Shown here piece by piece: positions 27,863 to 36,798 of a DNA stretch of 64,000 nucleotides. The notes beneath the pieces are model-generated. The model ran no database searches. It was not told the origin of the DNA and saw only the letters and a list, made by a program, of their open reading frames with translations. Position 1 is the first letter of the stretch, and every line of letters begins with the position of its first letter. The DNA comes from Methanomassiliicoccales archaeon. GTDB taxonomy: Archaea > Thermoplasmatota > Thermoplasmata > Methanomassiliicoccales > UBA472. The position numbers were made by a program, and so were the translations under genes. Where the stretch lies: positions 262,547-326,546 of the forward strand of contig JAPKYK010000003.1 in the NCBI GenBank assembly GCA_026394395.1. Direction: 5' to 3'.

Positions 27863-29173
27863 ATGGTCGTCGTCCTGACCGTAGCCGGGTCCGATTCCGT
27901 GGGCGGGGCGGGCATCGAGGCCGACCTTAAGGCCATCGCCTCCATGGGCGGGCATGGGTCCGTGGCCCTGACCGCTGTCACCGCCCAGAACACCTCCAGG
28001 GTGCGGGAGATATTTCCGCTTCCGCCCGAGCAGGTCATCGCCCAGATCAACGCGGTGGTCGAGGACGCCAAGCCGTCGGCCATCAAGACTGGCATGCTGT
28101 ATTCGTCCCGTACGGTGAAGGCCGTGGCCCCGTTGCTGGGCGAGCTGAAGGTGCCTTTGGTGGTCGACCCCGTGCTCTTCGCTGGCGTTGGGGCGGCCCT
28201 GCACCGGGAAGGACTGGTCAAGGCCCTGATCAAGGATTTGTTCCTTTTTGCGACTGTGATCACCCCCAATAAAGGAGAGGCCGAGGCCTTGTCGGGCATG
28301 ACCATCTCGGATGACGATACCCTCGACCAGGTCGGTCACCGTCTGCTAGAGCTTGGTCCGCAGGCGGTACTAATCAAGGGAGGTCACCTGGGAGGCACTA
28401 TGGCCGTGGACACGTTGTTCACGGCGGACGGGGCCATCGAAATGGCCTCGCCCCGTCTGGACCGCAAGGTGCACGGGGCTGGCTGCACGCTCTCGTCCTA
28501 CATCGCCTGCGGCCTGGCCCTCGGCATGGGCCCGGACGAGGCGGTCAAGGAGGCCAAGCGTCGCATATACGACGCCATCGCCATGTCCCTGCCCGTCGGA
28601 CAGGGCCTGGACTGCATCAACCCCATGGCCTCGCTGTACAAGGAGGCCATGAAGGTCATGGTGCTGGAGTCCGTGCGCTCGGCGGTCCGCAGCATCGAGG
28701 AAAGACTGCCCCCGGAGCTGGTCCCGGAGGTGGGTATGAACTTGGCCTGCGCCCTTCCCTACCCACAGGGCTATCTCGAGGTCTGCGGGGTGGAGGGTCG
28801 TATCGTCAGGATCGGGGATAGGGTGAGCCGAGCCGGAGAGGTTCGTTTTGGAGGCAGTCGGCATATCGCCCGGGTGGTGATGTCCGCTTTGGCGGTAGAT
28901 CCAGAGATGCGCTGCGCCATGAACGTCCGTTTCAGCGAGGAAAGGGTCGCCGAGCTGCGAGAGGCGGGATTGAGCGTGGGGTCCTTCGACCGGGCCGAGG
29001 AACCGGACATGGTGTCCTCCATGGAATGGGGGACCGCAGAGGCCATAAAGGTGACTGGGCATGTGCCGGACGTGATCTTCGATCGCGGGGGCCGTGGGAA
29101 AGAGCCGATGATCAGGCTCTTGGGACGGAACCCGGAGGAAGTTCTATTCAAACTCGAACATCTGATCAAGTGA
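27863..29173 (+). CDS. thiDN: HMP kinase / HMP-P kinase fused to thiamine-phosphate synthase ThiN
   Basis: Bifunctional thiamine synthesis protein, 436 residues. The ThiD part (1-255) starts VLTVAGSDSVGGAGIEADLKA and has KTGMLYS, VVDPVLFAGVG, and the anion-hole motif VHGAGCTLSS. The ThiN domain (about 265-436; PELVPEVGMNLACALPYP to DVIFDRGGRGKEPM) joins the pyrimidine and thiazole halves, as in many archaea lacking ThiE. ATG 27863 is chosen; TATA-like ACATTATTAG near 27834 would make the message nearly leaderless. Confidence 0.93.
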   Translation: MVVVLTVAGSDSVGGAGIEADLKAIASMGGHGSVALTAVTAQNTSRVREIFPLPPEQVIAQINAVVEDAKPSAIKTGMLYSSRTVKAVAPLLGELKVPLVVDPVLFAGVGAALHREGLVKALIKDLFLFATVITPNKGEAEALSGMTISDDDTLDQVGHRLLELGPQAVLIKGGHLGGTMAVDTLFTADGAIEMASPRLDRKVHGAGCTLSSYIACGLALGMGPDEAVKEAKRRIYDAIAMSLPVGQGLDCINPMASLYKEAMKVMVLESVRSAVRSIEERLPPELVPEVGMNLACALPYPQGYLEVCGVEGRIVRIGDRVSRAGEVRFGGSRHIARVVMSALAVDPEMRCAMNVRFSEERVAELREAGLSVGSFDRAEEPDMVSSMEWGTAEAIKVTGHVPDVIFDRGGRGKEPMIRLLGRNPEEVLFKLEHLIK

Positions 29174-29195
29174 GGCTGGTAACCTGAAGATAGCT

Positions 29196-30353
29196 ATGTT
29201 CACCGATTCCTACCTTCCCACCCGGGATGGCGTGGTCACCTCGCTGCTGCTCACCAAGAGGGAGCTGGAGAGGATGGGACATGAGGTGTTCGTCTTCGCC
29301 CCCCAGCCGGCCAAGGGAGATCCAGAAGAGCCTGGTGTGCAATACTTCAGGTCCATCGGTTTCCCGCAGTATTCCGGTTATCGCATTCCGATTTTCCCTA
29401 CAAACAAGTGCGAGCTCCTGCAGCATCTGGACGTGGACGTGATACACATTCACGGGGTAATGTTCCAGGCCGTCCGCGGCCTCCTAGCCGGCCGGGCCTT
29501 GAAGAAGCCGGCGGTCCTGACCTTCCACACCATGGTCACCGAGGCGGCCAAGTTCTACAACGCCACCCCCTTCCCGGAGTGGGTCGTCCAGTTGGGGATG
29601 TGGAGCTACCTGCGTATCATCCTCCAGAGACCGGAGGTGGTCGTGGTCCCCACGCAGACCATCAAGACCGAGATCAAGCGTTACGCACCGCACATAAGGA
29701 GGTTCGAGGTCATCCCTACCGGGGTGGACCTGGACCGTTTCCACCCAGGGATTGACGGGAGCGAGGTGCGGAAGCGCCACCACTTGGAGGGTAAGAAGGT
29801 CATCATGCACCTGGGTCGCATCGCCTGGGAGAAGAACATCGACCTGGTGCTGAGAGGATTCGCCCGCCTGAGCTATCAGGAGAAGGACACCGTACTTGTG
29901 ATAGTGGGTGACGGGCCGGCCAAGGAGCACCTGCAGAAGCTGGCCAAGGAGCTGGGTGTGGAGGATAAGGTCATCTTCACCGGTTTCGTCCCGGACGAGG
30001 AGCTTCCCCAGCATTACGCTGCCTGCGATGTACTGACATTGGCCAGTAAGTTCGAGACCCAGGGGTTGGTCATCTTGGAGGCCATGGCCGAGGGCAAGCC
30101 GGTCTCCGGCATCCGTTATCGGGCGGTGGCCGAGCTGATACGCGAAGGCGTGAATGGCTCCCTCTTCGAGGAGACCCCGGAGAGCTGGTCCCAGGCCACC
30201 ATGCGCCTGCTGCAGGACCCGGAAAGGTACCGCAAGGGCGCCCTGGCCAAGGCCAAGGAGTTCTCGGCCGGACAATGGGCCACCCGGCTACTGGACATCT
30301 ACAACTATGCCATAGAGAGCAAGTCCGCCCGGGTCAAAGGAAAAGCTTTTTAG
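29196..30353 (+). CDS. GT4-family glycosyltransferase
   Basis: A 385-residue GT-B glycosyltransferase. The N-terminal acceptor domain has FTDSYLPTRDGV and HIHGVMFQ. The C-terminal nucleotide-sugar domain begins about 195 (VIMHLGRIAWEKNIDLVL) and has the EX7E region in SKFETQGLVILEAMAEGKPV. It resembles enzymes glycosylating diacylglycerol or phosphatidylinositol, so membrane glycolipid is a plausible product. GT4 proteins normally start K-I-A-M-F; here those codons precede the first ATG, so a CTG at 29184 may be the true start. It ends in TAG with a second in-frame TAG seven codons on. Confidence 0.87.
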   Translation: MFTDSYLPTRDGVVTSLLLTKRELERMGHEVFVFAPQPAKGDPEEPGVQYFRSIGFPQYSGYRIPIFPTNKCELLQHLDVDVIHIHGVMFQAVRGLLAGRALKKPAVLTFHTMVTEAAKFYNATPFPEWVVQLGMWSYLRIILQRPEVVVVPTQTIKTEIKRYAPHIRRFEVIPTGVDLDRFHPGIDGSEVRKRHHLEGKKVIMHLGRIAWEKNIDLVLRGFARLSYQEKDTVLVIVGDGPAKEHLQKLAKELGVEDKVIFTGFVPDEELPQHYAACDVLTLASKFETQGLVILEAMAEGKPVSGIRYRAVAELIREGVNGSLFEETPESWSQATMRLLQDPERYRKGALAKAKEFSAGQWATRLLDIYNYAIESKSARVKGKAF

Positions 30354-30375
30354 AACCATTGGCCTACCAGATAGG

Positions 30376-30990
30376 ATGTTCTCTGTAGGCGAGATATTCT
30401 ACAACACGCTCTCGCCCCTGGGTCTGCTAGGTGTGCTCATATGCGTCTTTCTGCTCTTCTACATAGACGCCATAGTCTTCCCCACCCTACCTGAGCTGTT
30501 CGTGGTCCTATTTTTCGTGGCCGGATATGGCTCGCTCCCTGATGAAACGCTTTGGGCCCTTTTCGTCGCCGTGATCGCCTTGGCCGAGGTGGCCGGGTTG
30601 ACCACTTTATACCTCGTGGTACGCCGACTACGTGTCCCTCCCAAGATAGCCAACGCCGTGGACCGCTATCGTCGCTTCCTGATATGGCCGGACGAGCGCA
30701 TGATCTTGCTCAACCGGGTAGCGCCCCTGCTGCCGTTCACCGGGGCTTTCGTGGCCATCTGCAACTGGGACTACAAGCGTTCGGTCCTCTACCTGGTCAT
30801 GGGAGGCGTCCTGAAGTACGGGTTCATCCTGACCATGAGCAGCTATTTCCTGGCCTACTTCGAACGGGGGATGGCCACCGACGTGACCGTGGTCATGGTC
30901 CTGATAATAATAGCCATCAGCTTCGTCGTCTCGGTCTACCGCAAGCGCAAGGCCGGGAATAACGGTCCCGGCGTGGCCGGCGCTCCTTGA
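30376..30990 (+). CDS. DedA/SNARE-associated-like membrane protein
   Basis: A 204-residue membrane protein with about five hydrophobic segments. The central stretch RVAPLLPFTGAFVAICNWDY resembles the re-entrant loop of DedA/VTT proteins, which move lipids across membranes. The assignment is by pattern only. It is 22 bases downstream of the GT4 gene on the same strand, compatible with a joint role in envelope lipid handling. The C-terminus is basic (YRKRKAGNNG). Confidence 0.6.
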   Translation: MFSVGEIFYNTLSPLGLLGVLICVFLLFYIDAIVFPTLPELFVVLFFVAGYGSLPDETLWALFVAVIALAEVAGLTTLYLVVRRLRVPPKIANAVDRYRRFLIWPDERMILLNRVAPLLPFTGAFVAICNWDYKRSVLYLVMGGVLKYGFILTMSSYFLAYFERGMATDVTVVMVLIIIAISFVVSVYRKRKAGNNGPGVAGAP

Positions 30991-31112
30991 TCTTTCCTAT
31001 GTCCGAGATTTGAAAAGCATCGTAACCTGATTTGCTCGAGAGGGCGGTCGCCATAGAGCAACCCACTTGGATGACAGTAAGAATAGATGGGAAGGGGCGG
31101 GGTGTTCCGCCA

Positions 31113-32009
31113 TTAAGTTAACTCGTCGATGGAGACGATGGTGATTGTGAACACCAGGGTCTTGCCCAGCAGCTCGGAGTTGTAGTTCTTCACCGCGGTG
31201 CCATCGACGGTGTCGATCTGGGTGACGATGAAGTCGCCCACGTCGTCGGTGCCCATGACATAGTCGTTATCGGAATCGGTCAGCTGGTGCTTGATAGTGA
31301 TGGCGTTGGATGAACTGTCGATGTTGGTGACCATAACGTTCCAGCCGGAGGGGCTGTCCCCGTAGATACGGTACACGGCGTTCATCGTGGGCACGTTCTT
31401 AACCGTCACCCGGTCGGCGCCGGTGTTGAACTCCAATACTGTGGCCGCCCAACCGTAGTAGGGGTCGGTCACGGTCATTCCCTCGACGGGGCTGCTGCCG
31501 TACTCGTCCTCGAACTCGGAAGAGGTTAAGGTTACCAGCAGGGACACTTCTTCTGTCAGATTGAAGGTCACTAGCTTGGACTCGTCCATACTTCCGTAGG
31601 CCTGGTCGGGGGTAAGGGTGACCGTCTTGGTCTCGCCTATCCTCATCCCCACTACGGCGCTATCAAAGCCCTTGATGAGCGTTCCGCCCCCGACCGTGAA
31701 GGATAGAGGATCGTACTTGCTCTCGCTTTTTAGGGTGAATGAAAGGCTCTTCGGGTACAGAGCGTCATTGCTAGCAATGGTATAGTTAGAGGTATCGAAG
31801 ATCCGTCCGTCGGTCAGCTTGCCAGTGTAGTCGACGTTGATGGTCATCCCGACCTCGACGATGGTGCTTTTGTCCTCTTCGGCCTGACCGCTCTGATAGA
31901 CCAGGATGACCACTGAGCTGGCGCTGACCATCAGGATAACGATCAGAACTATGAGCAGGACGTTCACCGCGGTGACGTCCCTGGACATTCTTTTGAACCT
32001 CATAACCAT
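31113..32009 (-). CDS. Membrane-anchored FKBP-type peptidyl-prolyl isomerase
   Basis: A 298-residue protein with one N-terminal membrane anchor (VNVLLIVLIVILMVSASSVV, residues about 15-36). An extracytoplasmic FKBP domain follows (VGMTINVDYTGKLTDGRIFDT, GGGTLIKGFDSAVVGMRIGE), with a Thr/Ser/Asp-rich insert and an extra C-terminal domain. It probably folds surface proteins. ATGs at 32003 and 31988 are also possible starts; a TATA-like GTTTAAATTC near 32038 favours the upstream ones. A short GGCGG/CCGCC hairpin (31096-31111) sits just beyond the stop. Confidence 0.87.
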   Translation of the reverse strand: MVMRFKRMSRDVTAVNVLLIVLIVILMVSASSVVILVYQSGQAEEDKSTIVEVGMTINVDYTGKLTDGRIFDTSNYTIASNDALYPKSLSFTLKSESKYDPLSFTVGGGTLIKGFDSAVVGMRIGETKTVTLTPDQAYGSMDESKLVTFNLTEEVSLLVTLTSSEFEDEYGSSPVEGMTVTDPYYGWAATVLEFNTGADRVTVKNVPTMNAVYRIYGDSPSGWNVMVTNIDSSSNAITIKHQLTDSDNDYVMGTDDVGDFIVTQIDTVDGTAVKNYNSELLGKTLVFTITIVSIDELT

Positions 32010-32152
32010 GCGGTTCAGGCAAATCCTTTCTTTGAATTTAAACCTTGCTTACATTGATGACGTGGTCCAGATGTTGCAACTGACGATATTGGGTCGGAAT
32101 CGCTTATTTATATGCGTTGGCCATTACTGCAAACACCCTATCAGGCGATAAG

Positions 32153-33988
32153 ATGAGGACGCTTTACATACACGCCGATTTCATGGAGTTCGAGGTCAAG
32201 AAGCCCACCCCTATGGCCGAGCCCATAACCGACCAGGAAAAGACTGGCCGAATGGACGAGGTCCTGGTGGCCTTCATCACCGTGGAGAAGGACGACCGTG
32301 ACCGATTGGAGGCGGTGGCCTCTCAGGCATCCAAAGACATCATGGAGACGGCCAAGAAGGTAGGGGCCGAGCGCATCATGCTCTATCCCTACGCCCACCT
32401 CAGCCCGGAGCTTTCCGATGCGGAAACTGGCAAGAAGATGCTGCGGGAGATGGAGAGGTTGGTCTCCGGGTCCGGCTGGCAGGTGCACCGCACACCTTTC
32501 GGTTGGTACAAGGCTTTCAAGATAAGCTGCAAAGGGCATCCATTGTCCGAGCTCTCCAGGGAGATCGTCGGCGAGGAGACGGCCGAGGCTCCCAAGGGCG
32601 AGGAGAAGTTCATCGTGCTGCTTCCTGACGGCACAGAGGTCGACCCCCTGAAGTTCAAAGGCGGAACGGAATGCTTCCAGATCATGATGAACAAGGAAGC
32701 CCTTAAGAAGGACTGGCCCTCCACAGGCGAGGTAAAGTACACCCGTTTGTGCAAGAAGTTCGGTATAAATTGGGAGAGCATGAGCGACGCCGGGCACATG
32801 TGTTTCCAGCCCAAGGGCGCTTTGATGTTCGACCTGGTGGCCGACTACTCGTCCCGCATCGTCAACTCCATGGGCCTGCCCGTATACACCGTGCGTGGCA
32901 CGAACATGTTCAGCATGGACGAGGGGCCGGTGGCCGAGCATGCCAAGCTCTTCGGTGACCGCCTCTATACCATAAAGGGGGAGAAGCACGATTTCGTCCT
33001 GCGCTACGCCGCCTGTCACCAGCAGTTCGCCATGATGCGCCTGTGGAACATCAGCTACAAGACCCTGCCCTTCGGTGCGTTCGAAGTGGCCGATTCGTAC
33101 CGTCTGGAGCAGTCGGGGGAGACCATGCTGTGCTTCCGAACAAGGCGCATGAACATGCCGGACCTGCACGTGGTGTGCACCGACATACCGCAATCGGAGG
33201 ACTGGTTCAGCCGCCTGGACGAGCGGATTTACAAGGAAGCGAACAACCTGGACCGGGACTACGAGATGCTGGTCAACTTCTCATCATGGAACGCCTACCA
33301 GCAACACAAGGAAATGCTCATGGAGATCGTGCGCAAGCACGACAAGCCGGCCCTGCTGCACTTCTACCCAGAGGGCATCAACTATTACTGGACGGTCAAC
33401 ATAGAGTACCACATCCTGGACGATATGAAGCGCGCTCGGGAGATCGGTACGGTACAGATCGACATAGGGAACGCCCAGCGCTTCGGCATAGCGTATACGG
33501 ACGAGACCGGAAAGAAGGTCAGCCCGGTGATACTGCACTCCGCGGTCATCGGGACCGTCGAACGCTATCTCTACATGCTCTTCGACACCGCGGTGCAGAT
33601 GGAGACCCAGGGGAAGCTGGGCACGTTGCCCACCTGGGTACTGCCGGAGCAGGTACGGTTCATGAACGTCTCCGAGGCGCATTTGGAAAAGGCCACGGAA
33701 CTGGCCGATAAGGTGCGCAAGGCCCAGGTCCGCGTGGGCCTGGACGACCGTTCGGAGACGGTCGGTAAGAAAGTAAGGGAAGCCAAGCAGGACTGGGTAG
33801 CCTACGCCGTAGTGATCGGCGACAAGGAGCTGCAAACGGACGTTCTGACCGTCTACGACAGGGCGCAGAACAAGAACGTGAAGATGACCATGGACCAGCT
33901 GATCGCTCGCGTGCGTGGGGAGATTGGCGACATGCCCTTCCGGCCCATGTACATGCCCAGCGAGCTCAGCTGCCGTGTGGACATGTGA
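32153..33988 (+). CDS. thrS: Threonyl-tRNA synthetase, archaeal type
   Basis: Class II synthetase, 611 residues. The N-terminal about 145 residues form the archaeal editing domain related to D-Tyr-tRNA deacylase (MRTLYIHADFMEFEV, MLYPYAHLS). The catalytic core follows with motif 2 in FVLRYAACHQQFAMM region and zinc/threonine-binding residues, then the anticodon domain. The start is ATG 32153, the point where the editing domain begins. A TATA box (TTATTTATAT, about 32103-32113) gives a leader of about 20 bases. The next gene starts nine bases after its stop. Confidence 0.95.
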   Translation: MRTLYIHADFMEFEVKKPTPMAEPITDQEKTGRMDEVLVAFITVEKDDRDRLEAVASQASKDIMETAKKVGAERIMLYPYAHLSPELSDAETGKKMLREMERLVSGSGWQVHRTPFGWYKAFKISCKGHPLSELSREIVGEETAEAPKGEEKFIVLLPDGTEVDPLKFKGGTECFQIMMNKEALKKDWPSTGEVKYTRLCKKFGINWESMSDAGHMCFQPKGALMFDLVADYSSRIVNSMGLPVYTVRGTNMFSMDEGPVAEHAKLFGDRLYTIKGEKHDFVLRYAACHQQFAMMRLWNISYKTLPFGAFEVADSYRLEQSGETMLCFRTRRMNMPDLHVVCTDIPQSEDWFSRLDERIYKEANNLDRDYEMLVNFSSWNAYQQHKEMLMEIVRKHDKPALLHFYPEGINYYWTVNIEYHILDDMKRAREIGTVQIDIGNAQRFGIAYTDETGKKVSPVILHSAVIGTVERYLYMLFDTAVQMETQGKLGTLPTWVLPEQVRFMNVSEAHLEKATELADKVRKAQVRVGLDDRSETVGKKVREAKQDWVAYAVVIGDKELQTDVLTVYDRAQNKNVKMTMDQLIARVRGEIGDMPFRPMYMPSELSCRVDM

Positions 33989-33997
33989 GGTCGTATC

Positions 33998-35068
33998 GTG
34001 CGCATAGTCGAGGTGAACGCCTTCCACTACCCCTTTATGGGGGGAATTGAGAACCGTTTGCACCACGTATGCAGCCGCCTAGACAAAAAGCATGAGGTCT
34101 TTGTCCTCACCAGTCGTCTGCCAGGCACCTTGGAGCGGGAGGAAATGGACGGATACACCGTCATCCGCCTCCCATCCCGTTTCTTCGACATCTATAACCC
34201 CCCGTTCGTGCGCATCTCCGGCGTGAGGGAAGCTTTGCGAGAATTGGGACCGGACTTGGTCGACCTGCATTACCGTTGGGCAGGATCGCTGACCAAGGCG
34301 GTGCTCGAATGCCCCGCATCAAAGGTCTACACCTGCCACAACACCATCGGGGAGGGGCTGGGCTTCGTCCATTACCTGAGCGAGGTCAACGACCGCATAT
34401 TCCTGCGGAAACTGGACAAGTTCGACCGGGTGGTGTGCGTCTCGGACTTCATGCGCAAGGACGTGGCCGCGCGGGGGTTCACCGATGACAAGCTGGTCAC
34501 GATATACAACGGCGTCGACCTTCCGGAGACGGCGTCGAACGACGGCGACTTCATACTTTCCCTTGGAAGGTTGGTGGACCTGAAGGGGCTGGAATATCTC
34601 ATCAAGGCCATGGCCGAGGTGGACGGACAATTGAAGATCTGCGGCGAGGGGCCGGAACGAAGGAACCTGGAGCGCCTGTGTCATCGCCTGAAGCTCAGCG
34701 ACCGCATCGATTTCATGGGCAGGGTGAGCGAGGAGGAGAAAGTGCAGATGCTGTCCTCCTGCCGCATGTTCGTCATCCCCTCGGTGAAGGAGGCCTACGG
34801 GATGGTGGCGGCGGAGGCCATGTCCTATGGGAAACCGGTTATAGCCTCGAACACCGGAGGGCTGCCGGAGGTCGTGGGGGACGCGGGGGTGCTGGTGCCA
34901 GTGCAGGACGAGAAGGCCTTGGCCCAGGCCATGAACGCCTTGAACGCGGACCCGGACCGCCGGCGGCAGCTCGGCGAGGCCGCCCGTGAGCGGATGAGGT
35001 CCTTCACCTGGGATGAGATCGCCAAGCGGACCTTGGAGACCTACGAGGATATTGTAAGGTCCAAGTGA
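33998..35068 (+). CDS. GT4-family glycosyltransferase
   Basis: A 356-residue GT-B glycosyltransferase with GTG start preceded by GAGGTCGT. The N-terminal motif is NAFHYPFMGGIENRL and the donor domain starts near 185 (FILSLGRLVDLKGLEYLIKA), with EX7E in PSVKEAYGMVAAEAMSYGKPV. The substrate is unknown. It is nine bases behind thrS, so it is probably cotranscribed. It is distinct in sequence from the GT4 protein at 29196. The 130-base spacer that follows (35069-35200) holds nothing recognisable. Confidence 0.87.
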   Translation: MRIVEVNAFHYPFMGGIENRLHHVCSRLDKKHEVFVLTSRLPGTLEREEMDGYTVIRLPSRFFDIYNPPFVRISGVREALRELGPDLVDLHYRWAGSLTKAVLECPASKVYTCHNTIGEGLGFVHYLSEVNDRIFLRKLDKFDRVVCVSDFMRKDVAARGFTDDKLVTIYNGVDLPETASNDGDFILSLGRLVDLKGLEYLIKAMAEVDGQLKICGEGPERRNLERLCHRLKLSDRIDFMGRVSEEEKVQMLSSCRMFVIPSVKEAYGMVAAEAMSYGKPVIASNTGGLPEVVGDAGVLVPVQDEKALAQAMNALNADPDRRRQLGEAARERMRSFTWDEIAKRTLETYEDIVRSK

Positions 35069-35200
35069 TCACCGCATCGGGAAACCTTGACTACATAGGC
35101 CATAATGGAATTTGGATGCGCGCTCGCTCCATCCAGACCCATGATATGCTTATGTCATTCTTTAAAGTAAGATCTGGAAATGGTTTGTTTTGATTTAGGT

Positions 35201-36316
35201 CTACTTCGACCCTTGGATGGCCGCTACGACCGCGTCGCCCATCTCGTGCGTCTTGGCTTTACCGCCCAGGTCCTGGGTGCACACGCCCTTGTTGAAGGCG
35301 GCGCGCACTCCGTCGAAGACCACCTGACCTAGATCGCGCCGTCCCAGATTGTCCAGCATCATCTTGGCCGCCAGTATGGTGGCCACGGGGTTGATGCGGT
35401 CCATGCCCTTGTACTTGGGCGCGGAGCCGTGCACCGGCTCGAACATGGATATCCCGCGGGGGTTAATGTTGCCGCCCGGAGCCAGTCCGAGCCCGCCGGT
35501 AACCTCGGCCAGCAGGTCGGTGATTATGTCCCCGAACATATTGGGCGTGGCGATCACCCGGAACTTGTCCGGGTTCTTGACCAGGGCCATGGTCATGGCG
35601 TCCACGTACATGAAGCCTAATTCGATCCCGGCGCGACGGCACTTATCAACCCAGATCTCCCGCCACAGGCTGTAGATGTTGCTGCACACGTTGGCCTTGT
35701 CGATGACGGTGATGTACTTCTCGCCGATGACGTTGGTATTCTCGATGACAAAGTCGGCGAAGCGCTCGATGTTCTTGCGGGACATCATGCCGATCTCGAA
35801 GGCGTAGTCGTCAGCAGCGTCCGCGTTGACCTCCAAACGGATCTTCATATCGTACAGTTCGCGCTTCACGCGCAGGTCCAGCACGCCCTTGCCGTTGGAG
35901 ACGCGACCTCCCGCACCCACATAATAGTCCTCGGTGTTCTCGCGGAACACGTCGATGTTGAAGTCCATGTCCCTCTTCAGGCGGCCGAACGGTTTCCATA
36001 ACGGCGCCGGACGGTGGTTGATGTACTGGTCGAAGCCGAAGCGCAGCGCCAGCAGTATGCCCTTCTCCAATACGCCGGGCTTCACGCGGTCGTCGCCGAT
36101 GGCACCCAGGAATATAGTGTCGAACTTCCTCAGTTGGTCCATGTCGTTTTCGGTCACCAGCTCGCCGGTGCGCAGGTACCTCTCGGCGTTTATGCCGAAC
36201 TTCTGGAAGTCGAACTTGACCGAGTAGTTCTCGGACAGGGCGTTCAGAACCTTTACCCCTTCGGCCACCACTTCCGGGCCAATGCCGTCGCCAGGCAGTA
36301 CCGCTACCTTGAGCAT
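35201..36316 (-). CDS. leuB: 3-isopropylmalate dehydrogenase
   Basis: NAD-dependent beta-decarboxylating dehydrogenase, 371 residues. Motifs: VLPGDGIGPEVV at the N-terminus, FDQYINHRPAPLW, VFRENTEDYYVGAGG, then DAMTMALVKNPDKFRV and TPNMFGDIITDLLAEVTGG, ending with FEPVHGSAPKYKG. Paralogues act on isocitrate, tartrate or homoisocitrate; the leuACD context favours isopropylmalate. ATG 36316 has AAGGAGG upstream; the longer ORF form lies inside leuD. It overlaps leuD by 13 bases and ends TAG, with TAA one codon later. Confidence 0.9.
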   Translation of the reverse strand: MLKVAVLPGDGIGPEVVAEGVKVLNALSENYSVKFDFQKFGINAERYLRTGELVTENDMDQLRKFDTIFLGAIGDDRVKPGVLEKGILLALRFGFDQYINHRPAPLWKPFGRLKRDMDFNIDVFRENTEDYYVGAGGRVSNGKGVLDLRVKRELYDMKIRLEVNADAADDYAFEIGMMSRKNIERFADFVIENTNVIGEKYITVIDKANVCSNIYSLWREIWVDKCRRAGIELGFMYVDAMTMALVKNPDKFRVIATPNMFGDIITDLLAEVTGGLGLAPGGNINPRGISMFEPVHGSAPKYKGMDRINPVATILAAKMMLDNLGRRDLGQVVFDGVRAAFNKGVCTQDLGGKAKTHEMGDAVVAAIQGSK

Positions 36317-36798
36317 CTCTTTTCCTCCTTGATCTTGGCCATGAGGCCACCCTTGTCTATCAGGTCCTGTACGAAACGGGGGAAGGGGGCGAACTTCCAC
36401 TCCTTTCCCTTCGTTTCGTTGACAATTGCGCCCTTGGCGAAGTCCACGGAGAGAACGTCTCCATCGTCAGCCTCCACCTGGCACTCCACTGGCAGCAGTC
36501 CGGTGTTAATGCAGTTGCGGTAGAATATCCTTGCGTAGCTCTCTGCCACCACGCACGATATTCCCACCTGGAGCAGCGCCCGCGGGGCGTGCTCTCGGCT
36601 GGACCCGCAGCCGAAGTTGCGGCCGGCCACGATCAGGTCGCCCTTCTTCACCTGCTTGGCCATCTCCGGCCGTACCTTTTCGAAGGCGAAGGTGCCCAGC
36701 TTGTCGTTGTTGTCGCTGGTAAGGCGCTCGGCGGGGATGATCTGGTCCGTGTCCACGTGGTCCCCGAACCGCCATACCTGGCCTTTCACGTTCTTCAT
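36304..36798 (-). CDS. leuD: 3-isopropylmalate dehydratase small subunit
   Basis: A 164-residue swivel domain of the aconitase family: VWRFGDHVDTDQIIPAERL at the N-terminus, VAGRNFGCGSSREHAP near residue 58 and FYRNCINTGLLPVE. It isomerises 2- to 3-isopropylmalate together with leuC. Its start overlaps the end of leuC by four bases and its TAG stop lies inside leuB. Paralogous HacB/citraconate roles cannot be excluded. Confidence 0.93.
   Translation of the reverse strand: MKNVKGQVWRFGDHVDTDQIIPAERLTSDNNDKLGTFAFEKVRPEMAKQVKKGDLIVAGRNFGCGSSREHAPRALLQVGISCVVAESYARIFYRNCINTGLLPVECQVEADDGDVLSVDFAKGAIVNETKGKEWKFAPFPRFVQDLIDKGGLMAKIKEEKRCSR

Noticed and set aside
30991-31112. Small RNA in the spacer before the membrane FKBP gene
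   Set aside because: There is only a five-base-pair hairpin at 31096-31111 and no clear promoter; it is more likely a gene end.
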